Source: JAWLDA01 sp041686855 | Lineage (GTDB): Bacteria > Bacillota > Limnochordia > DTU080 > RSA5 | DNA: 64,000 bases | Assembly (NCBI GenBank): GCA_041686855.1 | Contig: JAWLDA010000001.1 | Location: 372,001-436,000 of the forward strand | Direction of reading: 5' to 3' | Shown: positions 9,467-18,817 of the stretch, piece after piece | Layout of the letters: every line of letters begins with the position of its first letter | Numbering within the stretch: the first letter of the stretch is position 1 | Notes under the pieces: model-generated | Databases searched by the model: none | What the model was told of the DNA's origin: nothing | Seen by the model: the letters and a program-made list of their open reading frames with translations, nothing else | Program-made: the position numbers and the translations under genes

Positions 9467-10642
9467 ATGGCGACCACGACCAGCCCCGACGTTGGGACGG
9501 TACATCGGACGCACGACGACGCTTTGACGACCCTGTTACATGAGGAAGACGCGGTTGGGTTTGCTAAGCACGGTGACACGTTGTCGGAGTCGGTGAGGAA
9601 GTTCGTACATGGTCTGGAGCGCGCCCTGGCGCAGACTGGGCGGGCGAAGCCGGTTGGTACGGATGATTCGCCGCGACTCGTTATCAACGTCACCACTGGG
9701 GAGGCGCCGACGCCTTATCGTCGGCGGTCGAAGGCGGTCTTTGTGGTAAGTGTGATCGACGGTCCGGCTCCCGACGAGGCACTCAAAGCGTGTTACCCGT
9801 ACCTGATTAAAACGCTCTCCAACGCATTGCTATACGTCACCCCGGGAGGGGGCGGCTCGAAGTTCGACGTTCATTTAATCACGCCCGAACGGGGTCACGT
9901 ACACCTGTCAAGTCCTCCTGGAAGCGATGAGCCTCTCTTTCAGGAGCTGGCCCAGAGGCTTCTACCCATTGCTACGTCACACTTGATCATCGAGAATGAG
10001 TTTGATGAGGATCTGCCGGAGGATCTTTGGAAAGGGGACGCACATACACAGAGGTTCCTCGCTATCGGACGACGGCTCGATGCCCTCAACTTGTTGCCGG
10101 CCCCCTTTGACTTACACGAGCTCCTGCCTCCAGAGGATCTAAAGCATCTGCGGCGGCTTTACCAAATGGGCGGTTTGAGCCACGGCAACATGAGCGAGCG
10201 CCTCGATGGACAGAGATTTTGGATGAGCGCCAGTGGCGTCGACAAACGATCGATGCGGGAAGTGGGGCGGGACATCCTCTTAGTGAAGGAGTTCTCGCCA
10301 GAGAGGCTAAGCATGCGTTTGAGCGTGCCACCGAGTATAAGTCCTCGGCGAGTCTCAGTCGACGCCATTGAGCATTGGATGATTTACCGGGAGCATCCAA
10401 GGGTTGGAGCGATTCTGCATGTACACGCGTGGATGGACGATGTTGTCTCGACGCAAGTCCCTTATCCGTGTGGAACGGTCGAACTTGCGCACGCCGTCGC
10501 GACATTGATTCACGAGGCACCCGTGCCGGAACGCGCTGTGGTTGGATTAAAGAATCACGGGTTGACGATCACCGGAACGAGTCTATCGGAGATCATGGAG
10601 CGCGTGGGGGATCAGCTCATCCCGCAGATTCCAATGCATTAG
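9467..10642 (+). CDS. class II aldolase/adducin-domain protein with extra N-terminal domain
   Basis: 391 residues. The C-terminal half (about 195-391) is a class II aldolase/adducin domain with the expected metal ligands: GGLSHGNMSER, the HVHAW pair, and a third histidine in LKNHGLTITG. This family splits sugar phosphates such as fuculose- or ribulose-phosphate, or acts as an epimerase. The first 190 residues (VINVTTGEAPTPYRRR, TPGGGGSKFDVHLITPE) are unfamiliar to me and make the protein much longer than the usual 210-260 residues. ATG 9467 has AAGGAGG seven bases upstream and is preferred over the longer frame from 9380. It starts a run with the lipid kinase and alcohol dehydrogenase. Confidence 0.75.
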   Translation: MATTTSPDVGTVHRTHDDALTTLLHEEDAVGFAKHGDTLSESVRKFVHGLERALAQTGRAKPVGTDDSPRLVINVTTGEAPTPYRRRSKAVFVVSVIDGPAPDEALKACYPYLIKTLSNALLYVTPGGGGSKFDVHLITPERGHVHLSSPPGSDEPLFQELAQRLLPIATSHLIIENEFDEDLPEDLWKGDAHTQRFLAIGRRLDALNLLPAPFDLHELLPPEDLKHLRRLYQMGGLSHGNMSERLDGQRFWMSASGVDKRSMREVGRDILLVKEFSPERLSMRLSVPPSISPRRVSVDAIEHWMIYREHPRVGAILHVHAWMDDVVSTQVPYPCGTVELAHAVATLIHEAPVPERAVVGLKNHGLTITGTSLSEIMERVGDQLIPQIPMH

Positions 10643-10659
10643 GAGAGGTGGATCCACCC

Positions 10660-11589
10660 GTGCAATACACGTTTATCATCAATCCGGCGGCGGGTGGAGG
10701 GCGCGGGCGTGTAGCCTGGGAGAGGCTAGTCGCAGAACTTCGCAGATGGGATGTTCGCTATCAGGCGGTTTTTACGGAAGCGCCGGGAGACGCCGAACGG
10801 TTCGCGAGTGAACGCGCACACGACTCCGAGGTGATCGTCGCAGTCGGTGGAGACGGAACCTTGCACGAGATCGGCAACGGACTCTTTCGCAAGGACGCGC
10901 TTCCTCCAAAGGGACTAAAAGTTGGGTTGGTACCCGCAGGCACTGGAAACGACTACGCGCGTACGCTCGGCATTCCCAGATCGCCACGGGAAGCCCTGGC
11001 GATGCTGAGGTCTGGTCCGAGCCGGGCGGTTGACATCGGTCGAGCGAATGACCGGTGTTTTCTTAATGTCTCCGGGGTGGGGTTCGATGCGCGTGTCGCC
11101 CATGAAGTGTCACGGATGCGCAAGTACTTGCGGGGCTCTCCCGCTTATGTGATGGCGGCGCTGCGCCTTCTGCCTCGCCTCCAAAATCCCATGCTCACCC
11201 TGCGCGCAGACGGGATGCGGTTGAGGGAGCCCATCCTGCTCATCGCCGCCGGAGTTTGCCGCTACTATGGGGGCGGGATGATGGTGTGTCCGCACGCGCG
11301 TGAGGACGATGGCATGCTTGATGTCTGTGTCGCCGGGGACTTGGGGCGCATCGAGGCGCTGAGAGCGTTGATGGCGGCATTTAAGGGTCGACACCTTCAA
11401 CTGCCTAAGTTTTACTACCAATCTGTGTCGCGCCTCGAGGTTTCAGGTCCGCGCGATGTGATGGTCCATGCGGACGGCCAAGTGATCGGGAACCTTCCCA
11501 TTCGTTACGAATTGGTGCCGCGGTCATTGAATGTGATTGCCCGCCCAGCCGCCAGAAGAGGGGACGAGCTGCTTTTTGAAGGCACTTGA
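10660..11589 (+). CDS. diacylglycerol/lipid kinase family protein (YegS/BmrU-like)
   Basis: 309 residues. The diacylglycerol-kinase catalytic domain shows IINPAAGGG at the start, GGDGTLHE at about 63-70 and the GTGNDYAR motif near 88. The C-terminal half carries the usual beta-sandwich with YYGGGMMVCPHA. Such proteins phosphorylate lipids such as diacylglycerol at the membrane. GTG 10660 is chosen because AGGAGAGGTGG lies eight bases upstream; it falls 17 bases after the preceding stop. The gene overlaps the start of the next one. Confidence 0.88.
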   Translation: MQYTFIINPAAGGGRGRVAWERLVAELRRWDVRYQAVFTEAPGDAERFASERAHDSEVIVAVGGDGTLHEIGNGLFRKDALPPKGLKVGLVPAGTGNDYARTLGIPRSPREALAMLRSGPSRAVDIGRANDRCFLNVSGVGFDARVAHEVSRMRKYLRGSPAYVMAALRLLPRLQNPMLTLRADGMRLREPILLIAAGVCRYYGGGMMVCPHAREDDGMLDVCVAGDLGRIEALRALMAAFKGRHLQLPKFYYQSVSRLEVSGPRDVMVHADGQVIGNLPIRYELVPRSLNVIARPAARRGDELLFEGT

Positions 11590-12820
11590 GTATCGTTTTA
11601 ATGTGCCGAGGTATCTTGTGATGCGGTCGGCAGGTAAACGGGGAGAGTCACTTGCGTATGGAGCCCTTTCCGCTCTTCGGCTCAGAGAGCTGCCCGATCC
11701 AAAGCCACCGAGCGACGAGTGGCATCTCCTCAGGCCGATACTCTCGGGTATTTGTGGGACGGACACGGCCATCCTCGCGGCAAAAGCTTCAACTGTGCTG
11801 GAACCGTGGACGTCCTTTCCGGCGGTGCTTGGACACGAGATCGTGGCGCGCGTCGAGAGGATGGGCAAGCCCGCGGGTTATGAGGCGCTTGAGGGAGTGC
11901 GGGAAGGGGATCGCGTCGTGGTCGATCCCTTTTTACACTGTGTTGTGCGTGGACTTGAGCCGTGTTTCAACTGCCGGCAAGGACTCACATCGGCCTGCCG
12001 TAACTCGACGCAGGGGCCGTTAGCGCCTGCGCTCATCATGGGCACGTGCCGCGATCTTCCCGGAGGCTGGTCTGAGAGGATCGTCGCTCATTCGAGCCAA
12101 CTCTTTCGGGTTCCGGGCGAGTTGAGCGATGCCGCGGCAGTCCTCGTAGAGCCGCTCAGTGTTGCGATGCATGCAGTCCTGCGCTCGCCTCCGGCGCCGG
12201 GAGAGAAGCTCCTCATCATCGGCGGGGGAACGATCGGCCTCTGCGTGCTTGCGGCCCTACGTCTCCTCGGTGTCGATGCCCACGTGACTCTCATGGCGCG
12301 CCACTCGTTTCAGTGTGAACTGGCGACACTTCTAGGCGCCGACGAGGCGGTCCGTGCCGACCGGGATGCTGCGTTGCGGTTGGCGGTGAGCCGTGCCGGG
12401 GCACGGACACACCAGCCAACATTGGGCCGCGCGGTACCCGATTGGGGATTCGACTGGGTGTGCGACTGCGTGGGAACACCGGCGAGCCTCGACGACGGCG
12501 TTCGGGTGACTCGGCCGGGGGGGACTTTTGTCGTATTGGGCTGCGCGGGCGCAGCGCCGCGCCTCGATTGGACGTTTGTGTGGTCTCGTGAACTCAATGT
12601 ACTCGGTAGTTGCGGTTACGGCATCGAGCGCATCGAGGATCGCACGTTACACACCTTTGAACTCGTCATGGAGCTGGTTAAAGAGAAGCCCGATTACCCT
12701 CTGAGCGCAATGTTGACGCATCGCTTTCCGTTGGACTCCCATCGCGAGGCGCTGCGGACGGCCTTTAAGCGGCGGGAGTCGGGCGCTGTCAAAGTCGCCT
12801 TTGAGCCCCAAGCGGGTTGA
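11576..12820 (+). CDS. zinc-dependent medium-chain alcohol dehydrogenase
   Basis: 414 residues. The catalytic-zinc region has SGICGTD and GHEIVARVE. Four structural-zinc cysteines lie in LHC, PCF, NC and SAC (about residues 135-155), and a Rossmann motif follows (IIGGGTIGLCVL, near 215). The likely reaction is NAD(P)-dependent oxidation of an alcohol or polyol. The TTG at 11576 is preferred because LKALEYRFNVPRYL resembles the start of homologous dehydrogenases; it overlaps the lipid kinase end by 14 bases. The ribosome binding site is not clear. The stop is six bases from the convergent stop of the next gene. Confidence 0.85.
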   Translation: MKALEYRFNVPRYLVMRSAGKRGESLAYGALSALRLRELPDPKPPSDEWHLLRPILSGICGTDTAILAAKASTVLEPWTSFPAVLGHEIVARVERMGKPAGYEALEGVREGDRVVVDPFLHCVVRGLEPCFNCRQGLTSACRNSTQGPLAPALIMGTCRDLPGGWSERIVAHSSQLFRVPGELSDAAAVLVEPLSVAMHAVLRSPPAPGEKLLIIGGGTIGLCVLAALRLLGVDAHVTLMARHSFQCELATLLGADEAVRADRDAALRLAVSRAGARTHQPTLGRAVPDWGFDWVCDCVGTPASLDDGVRVTRPGGTFVVLGCAGAAPRLDWTFVWSRELNVLGSCGYGIERIEDRTLHTFELVMELVKEKPDYPLSAMLTHRFPLDSHREALRTAFKRRESGAVKVAFEPQAG

Positions 12821-12826
12821 TCACCC

Positions 12827-13966
12827 TCAAGCCTCTGCCACGACGCTCATGAGCGGCTCGACGTCCGGAGTTGGGGTGAGTCCGAGCCCAGGCGCCTGCG
12901 GTACGTAGAGGGTGTCCCCATCTTGCACCAGGGGTTCCATAAACGGCGCCGTCCTCAGGAACTGCGGACCGTTCAGTGCGCACGGGTGATCAATATCAGC
13001 CCAGCAGAAGTGATGGAGCGTAGCAGCCAACGCAATGTCCGGGTCCGTGAGACCCGAGCCAAGCACCATCAATCCCTCGTTACGCAGCGTCTCGACTATG
13101 TCGTTGGCCGGGTGAAATCCGGCCGAACGCGCCAGCTTCATTGCGACGCCGTCGAGCATTCCCAAGGCGATAAACTCTCGCGTTTCAAAACCCGAGATGA
13201 TCCCTTCGTCCATGATGATCGGCAGGGCCCCTTGGCGTCTAAGGGCTTGGTAACCACGCACGGCCGCGGGTGGGAGCGGAGACTCGAGGACAGCAACGCC
13301 GAGATCGGCGAGGCGTGGCGCGACGGCCAGCGCCGTCTCGGGATCGTACCCGGTGTTCGCGTCTGCCCAGAGGAAGCCCTCAGGCGCAAAGGCGCGCACG
13401 ATGCGAGCGAGTTCCAGATCGTACTCGACGGACTGCGGGGGTCCCACTTTGATGTTAAAGTTGCGGTACCCTTTTCTTCGCCCTTCCTCCAGTTGTTCCT
13501 CGGCCTCTTCGAGCGAGGCGGCTGCGATGGTCCAACTGAGTGTGACGCTGTCGCGGCGACTGCCGGGCCACAGGTCGCGCACGACAACGCCTCTCTTCTT
13601 CGCAGCGAGGTCGTGGCAAGCTAAATCGATCCCAGCCTTACACATGGGTTGGCCTATGGAGAATGCGGGACGGATCGCCTGATGGAGTGCGTGGTGTATG
13701 GCGGCAGGATCGGTCGGATCAAGGCCGATGAGTGTGCGGGCCAGATAGAGTCGGATCGTCGACTCGACGGTCTCAGGGGTCTCGTACGCCCACGTGGGAA
13801 CAGGAACGGCTTGCCCCCAGCCGGTCTCTCCGTCGTCGTCGGTCAAGCGGATGAGAATCGTGGGACGGACGACACGCCCATCCGGCCCAGGCTTGAGGAA
13901 CTTGGCGAACGACCCGTGAACCGGGTAGTCGTAACGGCCGATTTCGACGCGCACAATGGCACTCAC
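12827..13966 (-). CDS. mandelate racemase/muconate lactonizing enzyme family protein
   Basis: 379 residues of the enolase superfamily. The capping domain is N-terminal (DDDGETGWGQA). The barrel carries the general base region (YRNFNIKVGP), metal ligands in LWADANTGYD and VLESPLPP, then IIMDEGIISG and HFCWADIDHPC. Members abstract an alpha-proton from a carboxylate; dehydration, racemisation or cycloisomerisation cannot be told apart here. The GTG start at 13966 has GGTGAT six bases upstream. It lies 38 bases after the DapB-like dehydrogenase, so the pair is probably co-transcribed. Confidence 0.82.
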   Translation of the reverse strand: MSAIVRVEIGRYDYPVHGSFAKFLKPGPDGRVVRPTILIRLTDDDGETGWGQAVPVPTWAYETPETVESTIRLYLARTLIGLDPTDPAAIHHALHQAIRPAFSIGQPMCKAGIDLACHDLAAKKRGVVVRDLWPGSRRDSVTLSWTIAAASLEEAEEQLEEGRRKGYRNFNIKVGPPQSVEYDLELARIVRAFAPEGFLWADANTGYDPETALAVAPRLADLGVAVLESPLPPAAVRGYQALRRQGALPIIMDEGIISGFETREFIALGMLDGVAMKLARSAGFHPANDIVETLRNEGLMVLGSGLTDPDIALAATLHHFCWADIDHPCALNGPQFLRTAPFMEPLVQDGDTLYVPQAPGLGLTPTPDVEPLMSVVAEA

Positions 13967-14004
13967 GTAAGAATCACCACCGGTAAGGATTTTTCTGCAA
14001 CGCT

Positions 14005-15042
14005 TTAGATCGTAGAGGACCAGCGCGGGATCGGCAGATCGAGAAGGCTCCGCAAGCCAGGCTCTGCGTCTCTCACGCGGGTGAGTGCGTTGACGACCGT
14101 CGCCACCGTGGCATTGTCACCGGGTACGCCGGTCGGAGCAGTAAACTGCAAGTCGGGCGATCCGGTGATGTGAACTGTATCTTGAGGATTCGGGGCTCCG
14201 ACGTACATTTCGAGATGGAGGCGGATCCGCTCGACGCCTTGTGCGTCAACACCCGTCGCCACCTGATCGATTCCCAACACCTCTCCCGGTTTAACGTGGA
14301 CGAAGTCCGTACGGTACGCACGTTCAGCGACCTTGGGCTCAAGCGTAGACGCGATACGGGTGAGTTGCCAACCGAGGCCTGCCCCAATGAGCGCTACTGA
14401 TTCGACCAGTCCAATATGGCCAAACCGACCGGTGGCCTTGCGCTCTTCGAACTCGGTGGGAGTGATTCCGGCGCCCACCTTGAGCTGCAGGGGGCCGCGG
14501 CGCTTCCCGGCGTCGACCACTCGGTGTACCTCTACACCTTCCACCGACTCGGCGAGACCGGCGAGACAGATGGGGAGCAGATCCATGAGAAAGCCCGGGT
14601 TGACTCCGGTGCCATGCACGGTGACACCGCTCTTTACGGCCGCTTCGTCAATTTGCCGTGCCTCATTCGGATGATGCCACCACGGATAGGCGAGCTCCTC
14701 GGCAGTCGAGACCACGTTGAGGCCGGCCGCGGCCAACTCGATCAACTGCGGCGTGACGACGCTGAGGAACGAGCTTGTCGTGTGAACGGCGATGTCGGGT
14801 CGACGTGCAAGGGGCGTGAGCGCCGCCGAAAGGTTGGGGCTGACGACGAGATTGCCAAGCGCGCTGACATCGACGTCCTTGGTGGCCGAATTCTCCGCGA
14901 GAAGTTGGGCGAGTGGACGCCCAGCCTTGTTGGGATCCGGATCAATGGCTCCGACCAACTGGACGTTGTCGCGGGCAAGCAGGCGTGCGACGACGCCCAT
15001 TCCAATAGGTCCGAGACCCACTTGTACGACCTGGAGTGACAT
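14005..15042 (-). CDS. DapB-like dehydrogenase (diaminopentanoate dehydrogenase family)
   Basis: 345 residues with an N-terminal Rossmann fold (VQVGLGPIGMGV) and dihydrodipicolinate-reductase-like organisation: HTTSSFL near 85 and HGTGVNPGFLMDLLP near 140. The closest family I recognise is the NAD(P)H-dependent amine dehydrogenases such as 2,4-diaminopentanoate dehydrogenase, but the substrate is uncertain. ATG 15042 is chosen because GAGGATGT lies about eight bases upstream; the frame stays open a further 115 codons without support. It precedes the enolase-superfamily gene on the same strand. Confidence 0.75.
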   Translation of the reverse strand: MSLQVVQVGLGPIGMGVVARLLARDNVQLVGAIDPDPNKAGRPLAQLLAENSATKDVDVSALGNLVVSPNLSAALTPLARRPDIAVHTTSSFLSVVTPQLIELAAAGLNVVSTAEELAYPWWHHPNEARQIDEAAVKSGVTVHGTGVNPGFLMDLLPICLAGLAESVEGVEVHRVVDAGKRRGPLQLKVGAGITPTEFEERKATGRFGHIGLVESVALIGAGLGWQLTRIASTLEPKVAERAYRTDFVHVKPGEVLGIDQVATGVDAQGVERIRLHLEMYVGAPNPQDTVHITGSPDLQFTAPTGVPGDNATVATVVNALTRVRDAEPGLRSLLDLPIPRWSSTI

Positions 15043-15122
15043 GACGTGACATCCTCTTTCCGCAAATAATCTGTGGAACAAAGCTGTGGTGTTAAAGTGA
15101 CGATTCCCCCATGGGGGGCGGG

Positions 15123-16127
15123 TTAGGCGACGTAGCGCAGCGCGAGAGCGAGGCTGACCGCGGCGACAAAGACTGATGCGAAAAGCCCTAGGAAGAGGGG
15201 CTTCAGCCCTGTGGAGCGGATCTTCCGCAAATCTGCTCCGAGGCCGACCCCGGCGAGAGCGACGACAATGAGGAGCTTGGCGGCGGCTGTGAGGGACTCC
15301 GCAGCTTCCTCGGGCAGCAGTCCGACCGTGCGCAGCCCGGCAAGGCCCACAAACCCGAGAATAAACCATGGGAAGGCCTTGCGCCATGCAGCGCCACCCT
15401 TTCCGGCGCCTTGCGTGGCTGCGCGGCTCAGGCCCCAGAGCGCTGAGAGAATGAGCAACACGGGAATGATGAGCGTGGTGCGGGCCAGCTTGACGACGGT
15501 GGCGAAGGTCCCCGCGTCGTGACTGTACGTGTAAGCGGCGGCGACGACGGAGGATGTATCGTGAATCGCGGTACCCGCCCAGACGCCAAAGATCGTGTCG
15601 GAGAGACCGAATAGGTGACCGAGCGCCGGGAACGTAAAGAGGGCCACGACGTTGAATGCAAAGATCGTCGACACGGCGTAGGTGGTCTCATCTTCGTCGG
15701 CTTGAATGATTGGCGAGGCGGCGGCAATGGCGCTGGCCCCGCAGATCGCCGTGCCTACTGCGATGAGCGTCGAAAGGTGAGCGGAGAGTTGCATGCGGCG
15801 GCCGAACCACGTGATGATGATAAGCGAGAGCGCCACGACGCCGACGATGATGGCGAACGTGCCGATCCCCATACTCCAGAGCTGGTCTAACCTGAGGCTG
15901 GCCCCGAGCAGAATGACCGCGACCCGTAAAAGGCGTTTCGCTGCGAAGGAGGCGCCCGGCGCGATAGAGGGACGTGAGCCAATCACTGCGCGCACGAGAA
16001 TACCCAGGGCGATAGCAGCTGCAGCACTTCCCAGCAGGGGCGCGGCGCTTCCAATCTGCAGGGCGACCCATGTAATGAGAAGCGTCAGCGCGAGACCTTT
16101 CCCATACTTCGTGATAACCTCAGGCAT
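15123..16127 (-). CDS. YeiH-family putative sulfate exporter
   Basis: 334 residues, about ten hydrophobic segments, matching the length of YeiH/UPF0324 membrane proteins. Family hallmarks include AAIALGILVRA, CGASAIAAASPII (about residues 115-128) and GTAIHDTSSVVAA near 178. YeiH proteins are inner-membrane proteins annotated as putative sulfate exporters. ATG 16127 gives the usual N-terminus (MPEVITKYGKGLALT); the 50 codons upstream lack hydrophobic character or a binding site. It lies 80 bases upstream of the DapB-like gene on the same strand. Confidence 0.88.
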   Translation of the reverse strand: MPEVITKYGKGLALTLLITWVALQIGSAAPLLGSAAAAIALGILVRAVIGSRPSIAPGASFAAKRLLRVAVILLGASLRLDQLWSMGIGTFAIIVGVVALSLIIITWFGRRMQLSAHLSTLIAVGTAICGASAIAAASPIIQADEDETTYAVSTIFAFNVVALFTFPALGHLFGLSDTIFGVWAGTAIHDTSSVVAAAYTYSHDAGTFATVVKLARTTLIIPVLLILSALWGLSRAATQGAGKGGAAWRKAFPWFILGFVGLAGLRTVGLLPEEAAESLTAAAKLLIVVALAGVGLGADLRKIRSTGLKPLFLGLFASVFVAAVSLALALRYVA

Positions 16128-16306
16128 AGGCGTCCACCGGCTCTCTATGAAGAGGTGTCCGGGTATGATGTATGATAACGTGCACCGAGATTCCTGCTCA
16201 TTCGGAGGAAATGAGTGCACGGTACCACAAGTTGCTGATTGTGCGGCAGACGCCGCGGTAATCTTGAAGTGCGTCACACGAGTGGGCGATAAGGGGGCTC
16301 ATCGGA

Positions 16307-17608
16307 GTGAATGAGAATGAGAGACGAGGAGCGTCACGAGCCGGCGCGGGCATTCGGGTTGCCAGAGAGCGACTCGCTCCGCTGGGAACGTCGGGTGGAT
16401 TCTTTGCGCTTGGCATCGCGGCCTTCGCTCTAATTCCGGTGTGGGCCGCATGGGAGGGGGACCTCCTGAGGAGGGGCGCTGTGGCACACCCCCACATCGT
16501 CACACTTGTCCACCTGTACGTGCTGGCGTGGGGTACTTCGGTTGCGCTCGGCGCGGTACGGCAATTGAGTGTCGTACTCTTTCAGGCGCCCGCGGTGGGA
16601 CCGTCCGGGCGAGGGTGGGGTGCCCTCTTTTTACATACGCTCGGAGTGATTGGGTTGCTGGCAGGGATGATGAGTGTCCGCTTCGAGTATTCAGCCGTGG
16701 GGGGCCTCCTCATCCTTGGTGCAATCGGCTTGAGCATCATTGACGTTTTGGGCGCGGTGCGGCGCGGAGAGCGCCGCTCGCTGGTGATACCCTTTTTGGC
16801 GGGCGCCCTTCTGGCGATGGTGGGAACAGCCGTCGTCGGAGTCCTGCTCGCCTTGAACCGAGTCGGCGGTTGGCTTGGTGACGTGCGCACCGTGACGCTG
16901 GCAGCACACCTTTACTTAGGTCCGGTGGGCTGGTTTGGCCTGCTCATCCCGGGCGTCTCCTACGAGTTGGGCCCGTTCTTCGGCTTGACGCGCGGCGGTA
17001 AAGACAAAGGGATCGGCCGTTATGAGCGAGTCGTGGCGCTCCTCCTCCTCGTGGGACTCGTTGGCGGATTCGCCGCGGCTGTGGCGGGGGCTTACCACCC
17101 GGCCTGGTTGTTGCCACTGGTCGTCGGATATGCGCTCTTCCTTTACGACCTGCGCGGCATCTTCCGAGCCCGACCGATCGTCCGCAGGACCGCAACCCTC
17201 GTCGGGGTGCGCGCCGCACACGTCTCGTTGGCGCTTTTGGCGGCGATGTTGCTCGTCGGCATCGCCCGACCCGATCTGTGGAGCGACGGCCGGTGGCTCA
17301 CTACTTTCGCGTGGATCGCATTGGCGGGTTGGATCTCCAACAGCGTCGCCGGTTACCTGCACCGAATCCTTCCGTTTCTCGCCTGGCACACTCGGTACTG
17401 GGGCGCAGCCAAGGAGGAGATCCGAACTGCCTTTCAAGACATGGTCGATCAGCGCCTCGGGCGGTGGGGCTTTTACCTTCATAATGCCGGCGTCGCTGTC
17501 GCCTTAGCCGGCGTATGGGGACTGCCCCTCCTTTGGCTAGGCCTTGCCCTTTGGGGCCTGGGCACTTGGGTGCTCTGCTTCAACTTGGCTCGGGTGTACG
17601 TGCGGTAG
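16307..17608 (+). CDS. polytopic membrane protein resembling NnrS/heme-copper oxidase subunit I
   Basis: 433 residues with about twelve hydrophobic segments. Conserved-looking histidines sit in membrane helices: TLVHLYVLAWG (about residue 68), AAHLYLGPVGWFG (about 205), and VAGYLHRILPFLAWH near 355. This spacing is reminiscent of haem-binding membrane proteins of the NnrS or cytochrome oxidase subunit I type, but I see no full oxidase signature. GTG 16307 has AAGGGGG about nine bases upstream. It is divergent from YeiH across a 179-base region and ends before the convergent MetE-like gene. Function unassigned. Confidence 0.7.
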   Translation: MNENERRGASRAGAGIRVARERLAPLGTSGGFFALGIAAFALIPVWAAWEGDLLRRGAVAHPHIVTLVHLYVLAWGTSVALGAVRQLSVVLFQAPAVGPSGRGWGALFLHTLGVIGLLAGMMSVRFEYSAVGGLLILGAIGLSIIDVLGAVRRGERRSLVIPFLAGALLAMVGTAVVGVLLALNRVGGWLGDVRTVTLAAHLYLGPVGWFGLLIPGVSYELGPFFGLTRGGKDKGIGRYERVVALLLLVGLVGGFAAAVAGAYHPAWLLPLVVGYALFLYDLRGIFRARPIVRRTATLVGVRAAHVSLALLAAMLLVGIARPDLWSDGRWLTTFAWIALAGWISNSVAGYLHRILPFLAWHTRYWGAAKEEIRTAFQDMVDQRLGRWGFYLHNAGVAVALAGVWGLPLLWLGLALWGLGTWVLCFNLARVYVR

Positions 17609-17642
17609 GATTTGGGTTATCATCTCTCGAAACCCGGTGCCT

Positions 17643-18638
17643 TTACGCCCCGACAAAAAGATTCCGACCCGCGACGAGCGACTGCATCTTGCGATCGGCG
17701 ACTCCGCGCGGCAACATCCAAAAGCCACAGTCCGGATGGATATAGTGAATGCGCTCAGCGCCTAGGGTCGTTGTGGCACGCTCGATGCGTGAGGCGATTA
17801 GGTCCGGCGACTCGACCTCGTTGTCCTTGATGTCGACGACGCCCAACCCAACACCGATTTCAGGCCGTACTTCGCGCAGGACGTCGATCTCGTCGTAGCC
17901 CCGGCGGGCGAACTCCAGGACCAGGTGGTCGACGTGAAGCGCGTTCATAAACGGCGTCAGATCTCGCCACAGCCCTCGCTGCACAGATTGGCCGCCGTAA
18001 TTCCCAAAGCAGATGTGTAGACCTTTCTCACCGCTGATTCCCAAGAGCACGTGATTGATCGCTGCCGCGGCCCACTCCCACTCGTCAGGGTGTCCGCTGA
18101 TGTTCGCCTCGTCGAGCTGTACGACGTCGGCATCAATCTCTTCGACCTGTTTGCGTAATACCTCGGCGATTGCCATGGCGAGCTCCGCCTGGTCGCCGTA
18201 GTGATTGTCGAGGAGAAGCTTGCTCAACATGTGCGGACCTGTGAGGGTAAACTTTTTGCGCGAGCGAGTCAGCCCTTTGGCGAAGTCGTAATCCCCGGGG
18301 AGGTTGAGGCTTCCTTCGCCGATGCGATCGCGCACGACGGCGGCGGGCTGGGTGCGGTATTCGTTTCCCGGAGTCGAGCGAAACGCCCGGATCTCTTCGC
18401 GCGTCAACTGCGTGGAGACACCGCTCATTTGACCGACGAAGTAGTCAATCATCCCGTTGGTCTCAGGGTGGTTCACGTCAAACCGGTAGAGTTCTCCGTC
18501 ACTGACGACGTCGATTCCCGCCAACTCTTGTGTCTTATACACAACGGCGATGGCGTCTCGTAGAGCGCTGCGAGTCGGTGCAATTTGTAGCCAAGCGGGC
18601 ACGGGATAACTTCCAACGACAGTGGTCTGGATTGTCAT
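17643..18638 (-). CDS. cobalamin-independent methionine synthase-like protein (MetE family, short form)
   Basis: 331 residues, about the length of a single MetE catalytic barrel. Seen are TTVVGSYPVP at the start, then SDGELYRFD, a VVQLDEANISGHPDEW segment near 180, HICFGNYGG, and IHYIHPDCGFW near 310. The last contains a conserved Cys expected to bind zinc. Short MetE-like proteins transfer methyl groups to homocysteine or related thiols from varied donors. ATG 18638 has AGAAGGAGC nine bases upstream. The folate and SAM genes Fhs, MetF and AhcY elsewhere in the window fit a methyl-transfer role. Confidence 0.82.
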   Translation of the reverse strand: MTIQTTVVGSYPVPAWLQIAPTRSALRDAIAVVYKTQELAGIDVVSDGELYRFDVNHPETNGMIDYFVGQMSGVSTQLTREEIRAFRSTPGNEYRTQPAAVVRDRIGEGSLNLPGDYDFAKGLTRSRKKFTLTGPHMLSKLLLDNHYGDQAELAMAIAEVLRKQVEEIDADVVQLDEANISGHPDEWEWAAAAINHVLLGISGEKGLHICFGNYGGQSVQRGLWRDLTPFMNALHVDHLVLEFARRGYDEIDVLREVRPEIGVGLGVVDIKDNEVESPDLIASRIERATTTLGAERIHYIHPDCGFWMLPRGVADRKMQSLVAGRNLFVGA

Positions 18639-18722
18639 TTGGTTAACGCTCCTTCTAGTGAGAAAAGGGAGTCGTATAAGAATCTTCGCACTGGGCCGCC
18701 GGCTTCCTCGTGGCGCAGCGCC

Positions 18723-18780
18723 AAACGAAAAAGCGGGCCTCACGTCCGGATGAACCGGAGGGGGTCCGCCTTTTCGTTCA
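18723..18780. terminator. strong hairpin terminator after hpf
   Basis: A long imperfect inverted repeat: AACGAAAA-type left arm from 18724 and TTTTCGTT-type right arm ending near 18779, about 16 pairs with a few mismatches. An internal CCGG hairpin sits at the apex. A-rich and T-rich arms suit termination in either direction; it lies 38 bases after the hpf stop. Confidence 0.7.
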
Positions 18781-18817
18781 TTGGGGTGTGCCAAGCGCCT
18801 TTTTGCGTCGGTGGCTT

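Noticed and set aside
15043..15387. 115-codon N-terminal extension of the DapB-like dehydrogenase
   Set aside because: The Rossmann motif begins at 15042 after a good binding site, and the extension runs antisense through the YeiH gene end.
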